NCBI RefSeq assembly: GCF_011065935.2
Contig: NZ_JAAMNH020000001.1
Span: 3,741,001-3,805,000, forward strand
From: Clostridium estertheticum
GTDB taxonomy: Bacteria > Bacillota > Clostridia > Clostridiales > Clostridiaceae
Direction of reading: 5' to 3'
DNA: 64,000 nt
Under the pieces are notes generated by a model, which saw nothing but the letters and a program-made list of their open reading frames with translations, had not been told where the DNA came from and did no database searches. Position 1 is the first letter of the stretch. Each line of letters begins with the position of its first letter. A program made the translations under genes and the position numbers. Shown here piece by piece: positions 17,592 through 26,351 of this stretch.

Positions 17592-18839
17592 ATGAGGAAA
17601 TTTATCATAATATTATTCACATCATTTTTTTTACTTTTTAATATAGCTCCAGCAGTACAAGCATTAATAACCCCTCCAGTGGCGTCCGCTGATAGTGTGG
17701 TTTTAATGGATGCCACTACAGGTAAAATACTTTATGAAAAAAATAAGAATTCTGCTTATCCCCCAGCTTCCACTACAAAGATAATGACTATACTTCTAGT
17801 CTTAGAAAAATGTAATTTAAGCGACGTGGTAACAGTAAGTAAAAAAGCAGAAATGACTGATGGTTCAAAAATATATCTCACTGAAGGCGAAAAGCTCCCT
17901 GTAAAGGAATTATTATATGGATTAATATTAGCTTCAGCTAATGATTGCGCTGTAGCCTTAGCAGAGCATGTAAGTGGCACCACAGAAAAATTTGCAGTGC
18001 TTATGAATGCGAGAGCAAAATCACTAGGTTGTAAAAGTACTAATTTTGTCAATCCCAATGGTTTATATAATGTTAATCATAAAACTTCTGCTTATGATTT
18101 AGCTTTGATTATGATGGAACTTACCAAACATGAAGAATATAAAGCCATGTCAACAACTCCTTCATATATGATGGCACCAACAAATAAATCTGTAGAAAAA
18201 CGTCCTCTTTGGAATGGTAATAGACTAATACATAAAGGCGACAGCTACTACTATCCGGATTGTGTAGGTGGAAAAACAGGCTATACTATTCAATCACAGC
18301 ATTCTTATATTGCCGTAGCTACTAGAAATGGTCAAAAGCTTATAGTGGCTCTTGTGCATGACTCCAAAAAGACTTTTTTTCCAGACAGTATAAAACTATT
18401 GAATTATGGATTTGATAATTTTGAGCTTTCTAAATATTTTAATAAGGATCAAGAAGTATCAAAATTAACTTTAGAGGATGGTACGTTGATTCCATTACTT
18501 GCCTCAAAGGATTTTTATGTTGTTAAAGCTAAAAATTCAACTGAAGCGGAAGCTCCGATAATTAAAACTGAGCAAAAAGATTTAAACAACTCTTCTATAA
18601 CGAAAGGTGATGAAATAAGTAAGGCAACAATTACTTTTGGTAAGGATTCCTACAATTTAGATTTGTCTAGCGGAATCAATCACGCTAACCCACTATCCCT
18701 AAACAATGGGCTTTTAAAAGATGATTCAAAAAACTCCAAGAATTCCTTACTTTTAATTAACATAATAAAATATTTTGCAATTTTCTTGGCCGTGCTAATA
18801 GTATTTTTAAGATTAAAGCATATAAAAAGAAATAGATAA
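17592..18839 (+). CDS. dacF: D-alanyl-D-alanine carboxypeptidase (DacF/PBP5-like)
   Basis: Removes the terminal D-Ala of peptidoglycan pentapeptides and so limits cross-linking. 415 aa. Signal peptide 1-24; catalytic SxxK as S60-T-T-K63; SxN as S115-A-N117; KTG at 228-230, all in the right spacing. A C-terminal beta domain (about 270-330) precedes a hydrophobic anchor near the end (LLLINIIKYFAIFLAVLIVFL) and a basic tail, so it is held in the membrane. GGGAGGT site before the ATG; a TATAAT lies ~30 bp upstream of the start. It is one of the few plus-strand genes, with a strong terminator behind it. Confidence 0.92.
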   Translation: MRKFIIILFTSFFLLFNIAPAVQALITPPVASADSVVLMDATTGKILYEKNKNSAYPPASTTKIMTILLVLEKCNLSDVVTVSKKAEMTDGSKIYLTEGEKLPVKELLYGLILASANDCAVALAEHVSGTTEKFAVLMNARAKSLGCKSTNFVNPNGLYNVNHKTSAYDLALIMMELTKHEEYKAMSTTPSYMMAPTNKSVEKRPLWNGNRLIHKGDSYYYPDCVGGKTGYTIQSQHSYIAVATRNGQKLIVALVHDSKKTFFPDSIKLLNYGFDNFELSKYFNKDQEVSKLTLEDGTLIPLLASKDFYVVKAKNSTEAEAPIIKTEQKDLNNSSITKGDEISKATITFGKDSYNLDLSSGINHANPLSLNNGLLKDDSKNSKNSLLLINIIKYFAIFLAVLIVFLRLKHIKRNR

Positions 18840-18866
18840 TTTAAATAGTAAAAGAAGGTAACACAT

Positions 18867-18916
18867 AAAGAAAGCCACAGGTTCATACTAAATAGTATAT
18901 ACCTGTGGCTTTCTTA
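18867..18916. terminator. Bidirectional terminator between dacF and rluA-like gene
   Basis: AAGAAAGCCACAGGT ... ACCTGTGGCTTTCTT, a 15-bp near-perfect stem between convergent genes. Confidence 0.85.
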
Positions 18917-18919
18917 TAT

Positions 18920-19891
18920 TTAACTTTCAGCTTTTAGTTTACATATCAAATTCGCTATATCCTCTGGAAGCTCCGTCTCAAGTATAAGCTCATCGCCAGT
19001 TCTTGGGTGTGGAATAATTAATTTATAAGCATGAAGTGCCTGCCTCTCAATATAACTTTCTTCTGAAGCTCCATAAAGGCTATCCCCATAAATTGGATGA
19101 CCAATATGACTTAAATGAACACGAATCTGATGTGTTCTACCAGTTTCCAAAATCAATTTTAGAAGGTCTCCATTTTTATAAGATTCAATAACTTCATAAT
19201 GAGTTACACTTCTTTGTCCCTCTTCCCAAACTTCCCTTGCTGCACCTTCTTCATTTGGTTTTCCAATAGGCAAATCAATAGTACCTGACTTGTTTTCCAT
19301 ATTGCCATGTACTACAGCCATATAGCTCTTCTCAAAGGTTTTGCACTGCATATCTTCGCTTTGCAACGTATTAGCCTTTTGCAGGTCTTTACTCTGCATG
19401 TCTCTAGCCAAGGCCATATGTGAAAATTGATTTTTTGCAATTATTATAAGACCTGAAGTATCCATATCCAATCTGCTCACTAGTCTAACAATGCATTTCT
19501 CATTTTTTTCTTTAAAATAATATGCAACTCCATTGGAAAGGGTTCCGAAGGGATACCCCTTTGTGGGATGAACCACTAAACCGGGACTCTTATTTATAAC
19601 TATAAGGTCTATATCCTCATATACCACGTCGAGATTCATCTTCTCCGGTTCAATGTTTTGATGCTCATTACTCTTCATATCAATTTCTATTTTATCCTTT
19701 GAACTCACTCGATGATTTAACTTAGCCACTTTATCATTTACAGTTATTTTTCCACTAAGTCCTGAGCTTTTTAAAAATCTACTAGATAAATTCTCTGTAA
19801 ACTTTAAATAATCTCTTAATTTCTCTTCATGAATATTTTCGACAACTATATAGGTTAATTTATTAGTCAACAGTAATTTATTACTGCACAA
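18920..19891 (-). CDS. RluA-family pseudouridine synthase
   Basis: Isomerises uridines in rRNA or tRNA. 323 aa: an N-terminal S4-like domain (RFLKSSGLSGKITVNDKV), then the catalytic domain with RLVSRLDMDTSGLII, whose aspartate is the nucleophile, and the C-terminal GRTHQIRVHLSHIGHPIYGD. Between MALARDMQSK and TFEKSYMAVVHG there is an insert of ~15 residues absent from typical members; it looks like a short internal duplication (KDLQKANTLQSEDMQ). The ORF overlaps the RidA stop by 11 bp, so the two may be coupled. The exact start is uncertain because no strong ribosome site is seen. Confidence 0.87.
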   Translation of the reverse strand: MCSNKLLLTNKLTYIVVENIHEEKLRDYLKFTENLSSRFLKSSGLSGKITVNDKVAKLNHRVSSKDKIEIDMKSNEHQNIEPEKMNLDVVYEDIDLIVINKSPGLVVHPTKGYPFGTLSNGVAYYFKEKNEKCIVRLVSRLDMDTSGLIIIAKNQFSHMALARDMQSKDLQKANTLQSEDMQCKTFEKSYMAVVHGNMENKSGTIDLPIGKPNEEGAAREVWEEGQRSVTHYEVIESYKNGDLLKLILETGRTHQIRVHLSHIGHPIYGDSLYGASEESYIERQALHAYKLIIPHPRTGDELILETELPEDIANLICKLKAES

Positions 19892-20264
19892 TCGCGATTA
19901 CTTCTATCTCTACTAATGCATCCTTAGGAAGTTTTGCTGCCTGAACGCAAGATCTAGCTGGGGGATTTGTAGTAAAGTATTTTGCATATACTTCATTCAT
20001 ATCTGCAAAATCATTCATATCCTTTAAAAATACTAGGGTTTTTACTACCTTATCTAAGGATGTTCCTGCTTCTTCTAGTATAAATTTTAGATTTTCTAAG
20101 GATTGTGCTGTAGCTTTTTTAATATCATCATTAATAAATTCTCCAGTAGCCGCATTTATTGCAAGGGATCCTGAAGTATATAATACATTCCCAACTTTTA
20201 CTGCTTGAGAATATGGCCCTAGAGCTGCTGGTGCTTTAATTGTGCTTATAATCTGCTTTTCCAT
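19881..20264 (-). CDS. ridA: RidA family reactive intermediate/imine deaminase
   Basis: 127 aa, the standard length. It hydrolyses 2-aminoacrylate-type enamines and imines released by PLP enzymes. Family marks: APAALGPYSQAVKVGNVLYTSG at the N-terminus, and the C-terminal PARSCVQAAKLPKDALVEIE, which carries the conserved arginine and the cysteine found in active members. GAGGAG site before the ATG. It lies between the LCP protein and the pseudouridine synthase, where clostridia often have rsfS. Confidence 0.92.
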   Translation of the reverse strand: MEKQIISTIKAPAALGPYSQAVKVGNVLYTSGSLAINAATGEFINDDIKKATAQSLENLKFILEEAGTSLDKVVKTLVFLKDMNDFADMNEVYAKYFTTNPPARSCVQAAKLPKDALVEIEVIAIVQ

Positions 20265-20335
20265 TTTTTTCTCCTCCTCATAACTTTAGTTAGTGTAAAA
20301 ACTATCTAACTGTATATCATCGCTAGGTCAAAATA

Positions 20336-21610
20336 TTAATACATATATTCATGGTCTTCACCTAACATAACTATTATATCAAAATTCTCCTGTTCTGACG
20401 ATAAAAATTCAATATTATCTGTCTTAAAATCTTTTATAAGAGTAGTTTTTATGTCATTATTGCTATTATATACTATAATCTTAGTTTTACTAGTAGTCCC
20501 ACCATTTTCTGTTACAGCCTTATTGTAACCTTTTGATACTAGATATGTTGAAAAATCACTGGCGAGTCCTGCTTTTTTAGTTCCATTAACTATTTTTATT
20601 CTGAGCTTTGATTTGTCAATATCTAGAACTTTATTATCATTTAATTTTGAAATGATCTCTTTATTTTTTGCGTCATCATATACTAAATATGATTGGCCGC
20701 TTATTGTCTTTAAATCACCTTTAACAGTATACATACTAAGCTGATCCTTATTTATGGTAGCAAATATGTATCCATATTTCATTATATCCTTAGCATCCAT
20801 ATTAGTTTCTACAGAACTTTGAATTGCTGATAAAATACTTGGAATCTTAATTACTATAGTGGGATTTTTCACTTTTTCCATGACTTTACTAATAAACATA
20901 TGTTGATTTTCTATTCTGTCTAAATCACCATTTGCAAAGCCAGTTCCATCATTGTTTTTTCTCCATCTAAAAAATTCTTCAGCCTTTTTACCATTTAAAT
21001 GAACTGTTGTACCCTTTTTAAAATGAATGCTTAAATTTTGCGTGGGGTCATCATAATTCATTGTTCTTGTTATATCCATATCAACACCACCAATAGCATC
21101 AATAACTTTCCTAAAACCTTCATAATTGATTTTACCATAGTAGTCAATTCTAATACCTAATAGCTTTTCAACAGCATCAACAGCAGAAGTTACACCACCA
21201 ATAGCATGAGCAGCATTAATTTTTTGATTTTTTCCATCTATTGTAATTAGCGTGTCTCTAGGAATGGAAACCAAACTAATTTTTTTATCTTCTGCATTGT
21301 AATGTGCCACTATCATTGTATCTGTCCTTTTAGGATCATCTGCATTTGTGGCACCAGGAGTGCCTACATCAACACCCATAACTAATATGTTACAAGATTC
21401 TCCATCTTTAACTATTTGCTCTACCTCACCCTTACTTAACTTAGATGATATTCCTTTTTTAGATAAATCAACTGCACCATTATTAAAACTAGATAAATAT
21501 AAATATAAAGCTCCAAAAATTAATACAAAGGCTACCACCACAAAAATAAGGGTACCCACTGCCATTTTTTTATAATTCACTGTTCTTTTTTCTTTTTTCT
21601 TTTCACTCAT
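20336..21610 (-). CDS. LytR-CpsA-Psr (LCP) family cell-envelope protein
   Basis: Transfers polyprenyl-linked glycopolymers to peptidoglycan outside the membrane. 424 aa: basic N-terminus, one membrane helix (about 16-36, VGTLIFVVVAFVLIFGALYL), and then the LCP catalytic domain. Typical blocks are ILVMGVD, KRTDTMIVAHYNAEDKKISLVSIPRDT, INAAHAIGG, and GDLDRIENQHMF, where the arginines and aspartates bind pyrophosphate. A C-terminal LytR_C-like domain (LRIKIVNGTKKAGLASDFS) follows. The start overlaps yqeK by 8 bp, indicating translational coupling. Confidence 0.9.
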   Translation of the reverse strand: MSEKKKEKRTVNYKKMAVGTLIFVVVAFVLIFGALYLYLSSFNNGAVDLSKKGISSKLSKGEVEQIVKDGESCNILVMGVDVGTPGATNADDPKRTDTMIVAHYNAEDKKISLVSIPRDTLITIDGKNQKINAAHAIGGVTSAVDAVEKLLGIRIDYYGKINYEGFRKVIDAIGGVDMDITRTMNYDDPTQNLSIHFKKGTTVHLNGKKAEEFFRWRKNNDGTGFANGDLDRIENQHMFISKVMEKVKNPTIVIKIPSILSAIQSSVETNMDAKDIMKYGYIFATINKDQLSMYTVKGDLKTISGQSYLVYDDAKNKEIISKLNDNKVLDIDKSKLRIKIVNGTKKAGLASDFSTYLVSKGYNKAVTENGGTTSKTKIIVYNSNNDIKTTLIKDFKTDNIEFLSSEQENFDIIVMLGEDHEYMY

Positions 21611-22187
21611 CTTCGCACCTTCTATTTTTACTTAATAAATAATTTCTTGCGTCAATTGTATCTATATGCAATAATTCCTTTTGGCTTATAACATATATAA
21701 TGGTGTTCTCAAGAGACTGTATTACTGCTGCATCTAAATTAATATAACTTAAGGTTCTCAATGCTTCTACACCCTCGAATTTTCTTAATGGCTCAATGTA
21801 ATCTGAAATATAAATTATTTTCTCTAAAATGCTCATGTTTTTTCTACCGGTAGTATGATACCTGATAGCCTTCAAAATATCATCATCTTGGATTTCCATT
21901 ACTTCTCTGGCTATTAAACTCCCAACTACCCCATGCAAAATAGATGGATTATTTGTGTATATTTCGTCTATATGTATTTTATGCTCACTGGCCATTTTCA
22001 TAAGCTGGTGGGCCTTCATATTCTTAGCGCAGTCATGAACTAATCCTGCAATTCTTGCACTTTCTATATTTTCTCCATATTTAACTGCCAGCGTTACCGC
22101 TGTTTCACTAACACCTAAACTATGTTTCAATCTGCTTTCGCTTAAATTCAATTGCAAATAATGAAAAATTTCCTTCTCATTCCACAT
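21603..22187 (-). CDS. yqeK: YqeK, HD-domain diadenosine tetraphosphatase
   Basis: 194 aa HD-domain hydrolase; YqeK proteins split Ap4A symmetrically to ADP. The metal-binding motif is AGLVHDCAKNM (~residues 46-56). Further histidines lie in LHGVVGS and IRYHTTGRKNMS, also typical. The YISDYIEPLRKFEGVEALR block is diagnostic of the family. Placed between nadD and the LCP gene, the common Firmicute order nadD-yqeK. AGGAGG site just before the ATG. Confidence 0.92.
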   Translation of the reverse strand: MWNEKEIFHYLQLNLSESRLKHSLGVSETAVTLAVKYGENIESARIAGLVHDCAKNMKAHQLMKMASEHKIHIDEIYTNNPSILHGVVGSLIAREVMEIQDDDILKAIRYHTTGRKNMSILEKIIYISDYIEPLRKFEGVEALRTLSYINLDAAVIQSLENTIIYVISQKELLHIDTIDARNYLLSKNRRCEDE

Positions 22188-22258
22188 TTAGCCCCTCCTA
22201 ATATCCATCTTTTCAAGAAAATAATTACATATGGTTTTTCTCTTCTTTGCACAGCTTA

Positions 22259-22858
22259 CTATTTATATAGATTGTGCACCTGTATAATTTCCTCAACGCC
22301 TCTGGGCAAAAGATAATTAACTTTCCTACCTGCTTTTATATTCTTCCTAATATTGGTTGAAGATATGTCTATAATTGGCATATTTATATAAATTATTTTC
22401 TTATTGAATTTTTGTTCTATATAAAGCCTCTGCACAGACACTTCTTCCGTTGTGAAGCCTGCCCTATTATAAACTACTAGCTTACAACTATTGAGAATTA
22501 TATCTACATTTTTCCAATTAGCTAATTCCATTAAACTATCCACGCCAATTAAAAAATACCATTCTATATTAGGTTGCAATTCACTAAAAATTTCAACAGT
22601 TTTATAGGTATAGCTATTTTCTTTTTTATTTATTTCATAATCACTTATTTCAAATTGAGCTTCGGATTCTATTGCCCTTTTAACTAAATCATATCTAATT
22701 TGAGCATCTGTAATTTTTTTATTTTTTTTATGTGGTGGGTTTCCTGCGGGCATGAATATAACACTGTCTAAATGTAAATTGTATAACGCTTCATAGGCAA
22801 TATGAATATGGCCGATATGAATTGGATCAAAAGTTCCTCCAAAAATGGCCTTTTTCAA
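22259..22858 (-). CDS. nadD: Nicotinate-nucleotide adenylyltransferase
   Basis: Adenylates nicotinate mononucleotide in NAD biosynthesis. 199 aa with the nucleotidyltransferase signature GGTFDPIHIGHIH at residues 8-20. The pocket block PAGNPPHKKNKKITDAQIRYDLV follows, and the C-terminal DISSTNIRKNIKAGR (ISSTxIR motif) binds ATP. RGVEEIIQVHNLY ends the protein normally. It is in the obg-yhbY-nadD-yqeK neighbourhood common to clostridia. AGAGGTG site before the ATG. Confidence 0.95.
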   Translation of the reverse strand: MKKAIFGGTFDPIHIGHIHIAYEALYNLHLDSVIFMPAGNPPHKKNKKITDAQIRYDLVKRAIESEAQFEISDYEINKKENSYTYKTVEIFSELQPNIEWYFLIGVDSLMELANWKNVDIILNSCKLVVYNRAGFTTEEVSVQRLYIEQKFNKKIIYINMPIIDISSTNIRKNIKAGRKVNYLLPRGVEEIIQVHNLYK

Positions 22859-22896
22859 TGTAACACCTCTTTTATATTGTAGTCAGGAATTAAATA

Positions 22897-22974
22897 TTTT
22901 TTCCTCTATGGAAAATAATAACACAAGTTATGATTTTCCATAGAGGAAAAAGCATGTAATTTTACATGCTTTTA
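22897..22974 (-). terminator. Two consecutive hairpins between yhbY and nadD
   Basis: AGCATGTAA/TTACATGCT with a T-tract directly at the yhbY stop, then an 18-bp perfect inverted repeat (TTTTTCCTCTATGGAAAA and its complement, 22-base gap). The first is an ordinary terminator. The second may be a backup, or attenuate nadD. Confidence 0.75.
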
Positions 22975-23262
22975 TGGTAATTCAATTGTGGGCTTTTTTA
23001 AAGACCTTTTATAAAATACGCATTTGCTTCCAATAGTTTGAACTGCCTCAGCGTCTATTGCCTCACTAATTATATCTGATGCTTCTCTAGCAGTGAGTCC
23101 ACTATTATTTAGAACTTTAATTTTAATAAGCTCTCTAGATTCCAGTGCCTCATTTAACTGCTTTAAAAAGTTTTCTTCTACCCCAGCTTTTCCAAGCTGA
23201 AATATTGGTTGTAATGTATTGGCAAGAGTTCTTAAATAACTTCTTTGCTTACTTGTAATCAT
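22972..23262 (-). CDS. yhbY: YhbY family ribosome assembly RNA-binding protein
   Basis: 96 aa CRM-domain protein that associates with pre-50S particles. Signature features: an N-terminal helix LRTLANTLQPIFQLGKAGV, the GxxG-type loop region, LIKIKVLNNSGLTAREASD, and a C-terminal strand VQTIGSKCVFYKRS. Length equals the family's norm. It follows obg in the same direction with a 52-bp gap. Confidence 0.92.
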   Translation of the reverse strand: MITSKQRSYLRTLANTLQPIFQLGKAGVEENFLKQLNEALESRELIKIKVLNNSGLTAREASDIISEAIDAEAVQTIGSKCVFYKRSLKKPTIELP

Positions 23263-23314
23263 AACATCCTCCTAGTCACATTCTTATAAGATAAGAATTA
23301 TTATTCCTTATCTT

Positions 23315-24598
23315 TTATAATAAGAATTCAAATTCAAAATTTTGTAATCTAACTGTATCTCCGTCTTGAATTCCTTTTGCAACTAGTGCATCAAATACTC
23401 CCTTGTTTTTTAATACCTTGTGGAAATATTTAAGAGAATCCGGTTCATTTACATTTACAGCATTTAATAATCTATCAACAAAGCTTCCTTCAACAACAAA
23501 AGTTCCTTCATCGTCTACATTAATAGTGTAGGTAAATCTCTTTTCTTCTATTATGAATTTATCTTCATCATTTATTACCAGTTCTGTAACTGGAATAGTA
23601 GATAACATTCTTGCTGCTTCTTTCATCAGTGCCTCTACGCCTTGACTTGTAGCTGCAGATATTTTAAATATTTTACTATTATCATATCCCATTTCGTTTA
23701 ATTTTTTCTTAAAGTTTTCAAAGACTTCATCATCAAATAACATATCACTTTTATTAGCAGCTACTATTTGTGGTCTATCCCATAGTTTAACGTCATATTT
23801 TTTAAGCTCTTCATTTATCTTTATAAAGTCTTCTACAGGGTCTCTACCTTCAATTCCTGAAATGTCAACCACATGAATAAGCATTCTAGTTCTTTCAATA
23901 TGTCTCAAAAATCCTATTCCAAGACCTACTCCTTCAGCTGCTCCTTCAATAATTCCTGGTATATCAGCCATAACAAAACTCGGTATACCTTTCACATTTA
24001 CTACTCCTAAACTTGGTTTTAAAGTGGTAAAGTGATAATTAGCTATTTTAGGTGTTGCTTTTGAAACTACTGAAAGCAAAGTTGACTTACCTACATTAGG
24101 AAATCCTAGTAGTCCAACATCAGCCAGTAGCTTAAGTTCAAGCTTAATCCATCTTTCCTCTCCTGGCATTCCAGGTTCAGCAAAGTTTGGTGCTTGCCTT
24201 GTAGGTGTACAAAACTTAACATTACCTTTTCCGCCGTGCCCAGCTTTACAAACTGTATAGGTTTGACCATCGCGAGCTAAATCACACATTACTTTGTCTG
24301 TTTCAACATCTCGTACAATTGTACCCATTGGAACTTTTACAAACAATTTTTCTCCAGCTCTTCCATAACATTTAGACCCAGATCCTTGTACTCCATTTTC
24401 TGCTACAAACTTTCTTGCATAAGAAAAGTCTAATAGAGTAGTCATATTAGCATCTACTACGAGTATTACGTCTCCACCATCTCCGCCGTCTCCACCATCT
24501 GGTCCACCCAGAGCTATATATTTTTCTCTTCTAAACGAAACGGATCCATTTCCACCGCTACCTGATTTAACAAAAATTTTGGCTGTATCAATAAACAT
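23315..24598 (-). CDS. obg: GTPase Obg/CgtA
   Basis: Ribosome-assembly GTPase with links to the stringent response and sporulation. 427 aa from the ATG at 24596-24598, which is preceded by AAGGTG. A GTG 9 bp upstream would add three residues but is less well placed. Three parts: the glycine-rich Obg fold (SGSGGNGSVSFRREKY, GGPDGGDGGDGGDV), the G domain with GFPNVGKSTLLSV and DIPGIIEGAAEGVGLG plus NKSD, and a C-terminal OCT domain (FTYTINVDDEGTFVVEG). All nucleotide-binding motifs are intact. Confidence 0.95.
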   Translation of the reverse strand: MFIDTAKIFVKSGSGGNGSVSFRREKYIALGGPDGGDGGDGGDVILVVDANMTTLLDFSYARKFVAENGVQGSGSKCYGRAGEKLFVKVPMGTIVRDVETDKVMCDLARDGQTYTVCKAGHGGKGNVKFCTPTRQAPNFAEPGMPGEERWIKLELKLLADVGLLGFPNVGKSTLLSVVSKATPKIANYHFTTLKPSLGVVNVKGIPSFVMADIPGIIEGAAEGVGLGIGFLRHIERTRMLIHVVDISGIEGRDPVEDFIKINEELKKYDVKLWDRPQIVAANKSDMLFDDEVFENFKKKLNEMGYDNSKIFKISAATSQGVEALMKEAARMLSTIPVTELVINDEDKFIIEEKRFTYTINVDDEGTFVVEGSFVDRLLNAVNVNEPDSLKYFHKVLKNKGVFDALVAKGIQDGDTVRLQNFEFEFLL

Positions 24599-24656
24599 AT
24601 ATTTCACCTTACCTTAGCTCATTTTCTATTTTTTATATTAATTAAACTTTAGTTTC

Positions 24657-25193
24657 TTAGAATATTAATCTATAAGCTATATTATTATCAAAACCACATC
24701 TATAAATTTTAAAATCATCTATTTCTATATCTATTTGTTGCCATTCATCCATCCAACTTATTTCGCCTATCATTCCCTCATTATTAGTAACAAGTAAACT
24801 TTCGCCTAATTCATCTTGGAATATATAAATATAAACAAAGTTTTGACCAGTAGCTTCTATCTCCATAAATATAGTGTTAACTAAATCACTTTTTTTATTA
24901 TATTCGTTTTCAAAAATCTTATCTTTAAAATTACTAATTTCAATATCTATTTCAACTTTAACTTCATTTGCCCATAATTTTTTAATGTTACTCTCAAGGC
25001 ATAGTGAAAATCCATCATCTTGCAATTTATAAATTTCACTAATAATTTCATTTTGCTTCGATAATCTATCTATGTAATCCAAAGCACCTTGAGGTCTTTT
25101 AATTTGCAAATAACCATATATAACTTGAAGGTCATTCATGAAATCGTGCCTTTGTTTTCTAAGTAAGCTTATATAATTTTCTAATTCATTCAT
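24657..25193 (-). CDS. Spo0B-like sporulation phosphotransferase / SpoOB-type sensor domain protein
   Basis: 178 aa. The N-terminal helix LRKQRHDFMNDLQVIYGYLQ holds the histidine of Spo0B_a-type domains (RHDFxNxLQ), the phosphoryl-accepting site. The rest resembles a degenerate ATPase-like domain with no recognisable ATP-binding motifs, as in Spo0B. In Bacillus, Spo0B passes phosphate from Spo0F to Spo0A and its gene also lies between rpmA and obg. The synteny here is the same, supporting the call. Clostridia lack Spo0F, so the true partner is open. Confidence 0.8.
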   Translation of the reverse strand: MNELENYISLLRKQRHDFMNDLQVIYGYLQIKRPQGALDYIDRLSKQNEIISEIYKLQDDGFSLCLESNIKKLWANEVKVEIDIEISNFKDKIFENEYNKKSDLVNTIFMEIEATGQNFVYIYIFQDELGESLLVTNNEGMIGEISWMDEWQQIDIEIDDFKIYRCGFDNNIAYRLIF

Positions 25194-25217
25194 TACTATC
25201 CTCCGAAAGAGAATTTT

Positions 25218-25243
25218 AAAAAAGCACCCTTTAAGGGTGCCTT
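25218..25243 (-). terminator. Terminator after rpmA
   Basis: AAGGCACCCTT/AAGGGTGC stem followed on the minus strand by six T. Confidence 0.85.
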
Positions 25244-25246
25244 AAA

Positions 25247-25558
25247 CTATTCAGCCATTGCAATTGCTTCTACTTCTTGATCAACAGGATAAACGCTTGC
25301 TTTTTTCTTAGTTTTTCCCATTCTTTCGAATTTAACAACTCCATCAACTTTAGCGAAAAGAGTGTCGTCTCCACCTATTCCAACATTGTTTCCTGGATGG
25401 ATTTTTGTTCCTCTTTGTCTTACTAAAATATTTCCTGCAAGAACGAATTGACCGTCTGCACGTTTAGTCCCAAGTCTTTTTGACTCACTATCTCTACCGT
25501 TTCTTGAGCTACCTACTCCTTTTTTGTGAGCAAATAACTGAAGGTTAATAACTAGCAT
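25247..25558 (-). CDS. rpmA: 50S ribosomal protein L27 (with Prp-cleaved N-terminal extension)
   Basis: 103 aa. The N-terminus reads MLVINLQLFAHKKGVGSSRN; the first nine residues ending LQLF are the extension that Firmicutes remove by the Prp protease before L27 enters the peptidyl-transferase centre. The mature part starts AHKKG and continues with GRDSESKRLGTKRADGQ. The protease gene is directly upstream (4-bp gap). Strong AGGAGG site. Confidence 0.97.
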   Translation of the reverse strand: MLVINLQLFAHKKGVGSSRNGRDSESKRLGTKRADGQFVLAGNILVRQRGTKIHPGNNVGIGGDDTLFAKVDGVVKFERMGKTKKKASVYPVDQEVEAIAMAE

Positions 25559-25562
25559 AGTA

Positions 25563-25895
25563 TTACACCTCCTCTGTTTCTAGTTTTATATAATCACCAT
25601 ACGTAATTTCTATACTTTTAAGTCCAAGCATCATTGTTTCTAGTAAAACTTGACATCTTTCAATATCATCCAAAGTTTGATTTTCTAAATTTACATTCAG
25701 AAATCCATCTTCTATATAATACTTTACCTTAATTTTCAAAACTTCCTCAATCCCAATTACTGTAGTTTGAGAAATTGCTGAAATAGCAGAACAAATTAAA
25801 TCTACATCTAACTGCTCTTCTTTTGGCATAGCATGACCTTTTATTTTAAAAGAAACTATTTTACCTGTTTTTCGAACAAATTCAACTTTTACCAT
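25563..25895 (-). CDS. prp: Ribosomal-processing cysteine protease Prp
   Basis: 110 aa cysteine protease that cuts the N-terminal extension of L27. The catalytic pair is visible: the histidine in FKIKGHAMPKEEQ (~residue 20) and the cysteine in VDLICSAISAISQ (~residue 34), at the spacing typical of the family. It lies between rplU and rpmA, its almost invariant position in Firmicutes, 2 bp after the L21 stop. Confidence 0.93.
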   Translation of the reverse strand: MVKVEFVRKTGKIVSFKIKGHAMPKEEQLDVDLICSAISAISQTTVIGIEEVLKIKVKYYIEDGFLNVNLENQTLDDIERCQVLLETMMLGLKSIEITYGDYIKLETEEV

Positions 25896-25897
25896 AA

Positions 25898-26209
25898 TTA
25901 AGCTTCAATCTTCTCGATTTGAATCTTAGTATATGATTGTCTATGTCCTTGTTTCTTTCTGTAATCTAACTTTCTCTTATACTTGAAAACTATAATCTTT
26001 TTAGCTTTTCCTTGTGCTAATACTTTAGCAACAACTTTTGCTCCTTCGACTAGAGGTTTCCCAACTACTAAACCATCTTCCTTGCCTACAGCAAGAATCT
26101 CATTTAATTCAATTGTAGTTTCAACTTCAGCATTCAATTTTTCAACGAATAAAACGTCTCCTTCTTGAACTCTGTATTGTTTTCCACCAGTAAGTACTAC
26201 TGCGTACAT
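25898..26209 (-). CDS. rplU: 50S ribosomal protein L21
   Basis: 103 aa from the ATG at 26207-26209 (MYAVVLTGGKQYRVQEGDVL), which has an AAGGAGGTG site 6 bp upstream. The reading frame extends ten residues further but that part is the leader. L21 blocks are present: VGKPLVEGAKVVAKVLAQG and FKYKRKLDYRKKQGHRQSYT, which binds 23S rRNA. First gene of rplU-prp-rpmA. Confidence 0.96.
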   Translation of the reverse strand: MYAVVLTGGKQYRVQEGDVLFVEKLNAEVETTIELNEILAVGKEDGLVVGKPLVEGAKVVAKVLAQGKAKKIIVFKYKRKLDYRKKQGHRQSYTKIQIEKIEA

Positions 26210-26215
26210 AAATAC

Positions 26216-26335
26216 ACCTCCTTGATCCAGTCTCGCCATCCCAGGTACATACCACTATGTAAATTTATTGTAATCAAGTATGTTTCACAACCTTGTGTGA
26301 GCGGTCTACAAAAGACATTTTACCATATATCTGTA
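26216..26335 (-). promoter_or_regulatory. Probable L21 leader (autoregulatory mRNA element)
   Basis: The untranslated stretch before rplU can pair with itself and ends in CCTGGGATGGCGAGACTGG next to the ribosome site, resembling the conserved part of the Firmicute L21 leader. By family knowledge it senses free L21. A covariance search with the Rfam L21 leader would settle it. Confidence 0.5.
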
Positions 26336-26351
26336 CCTTTGTAAAGCATAT

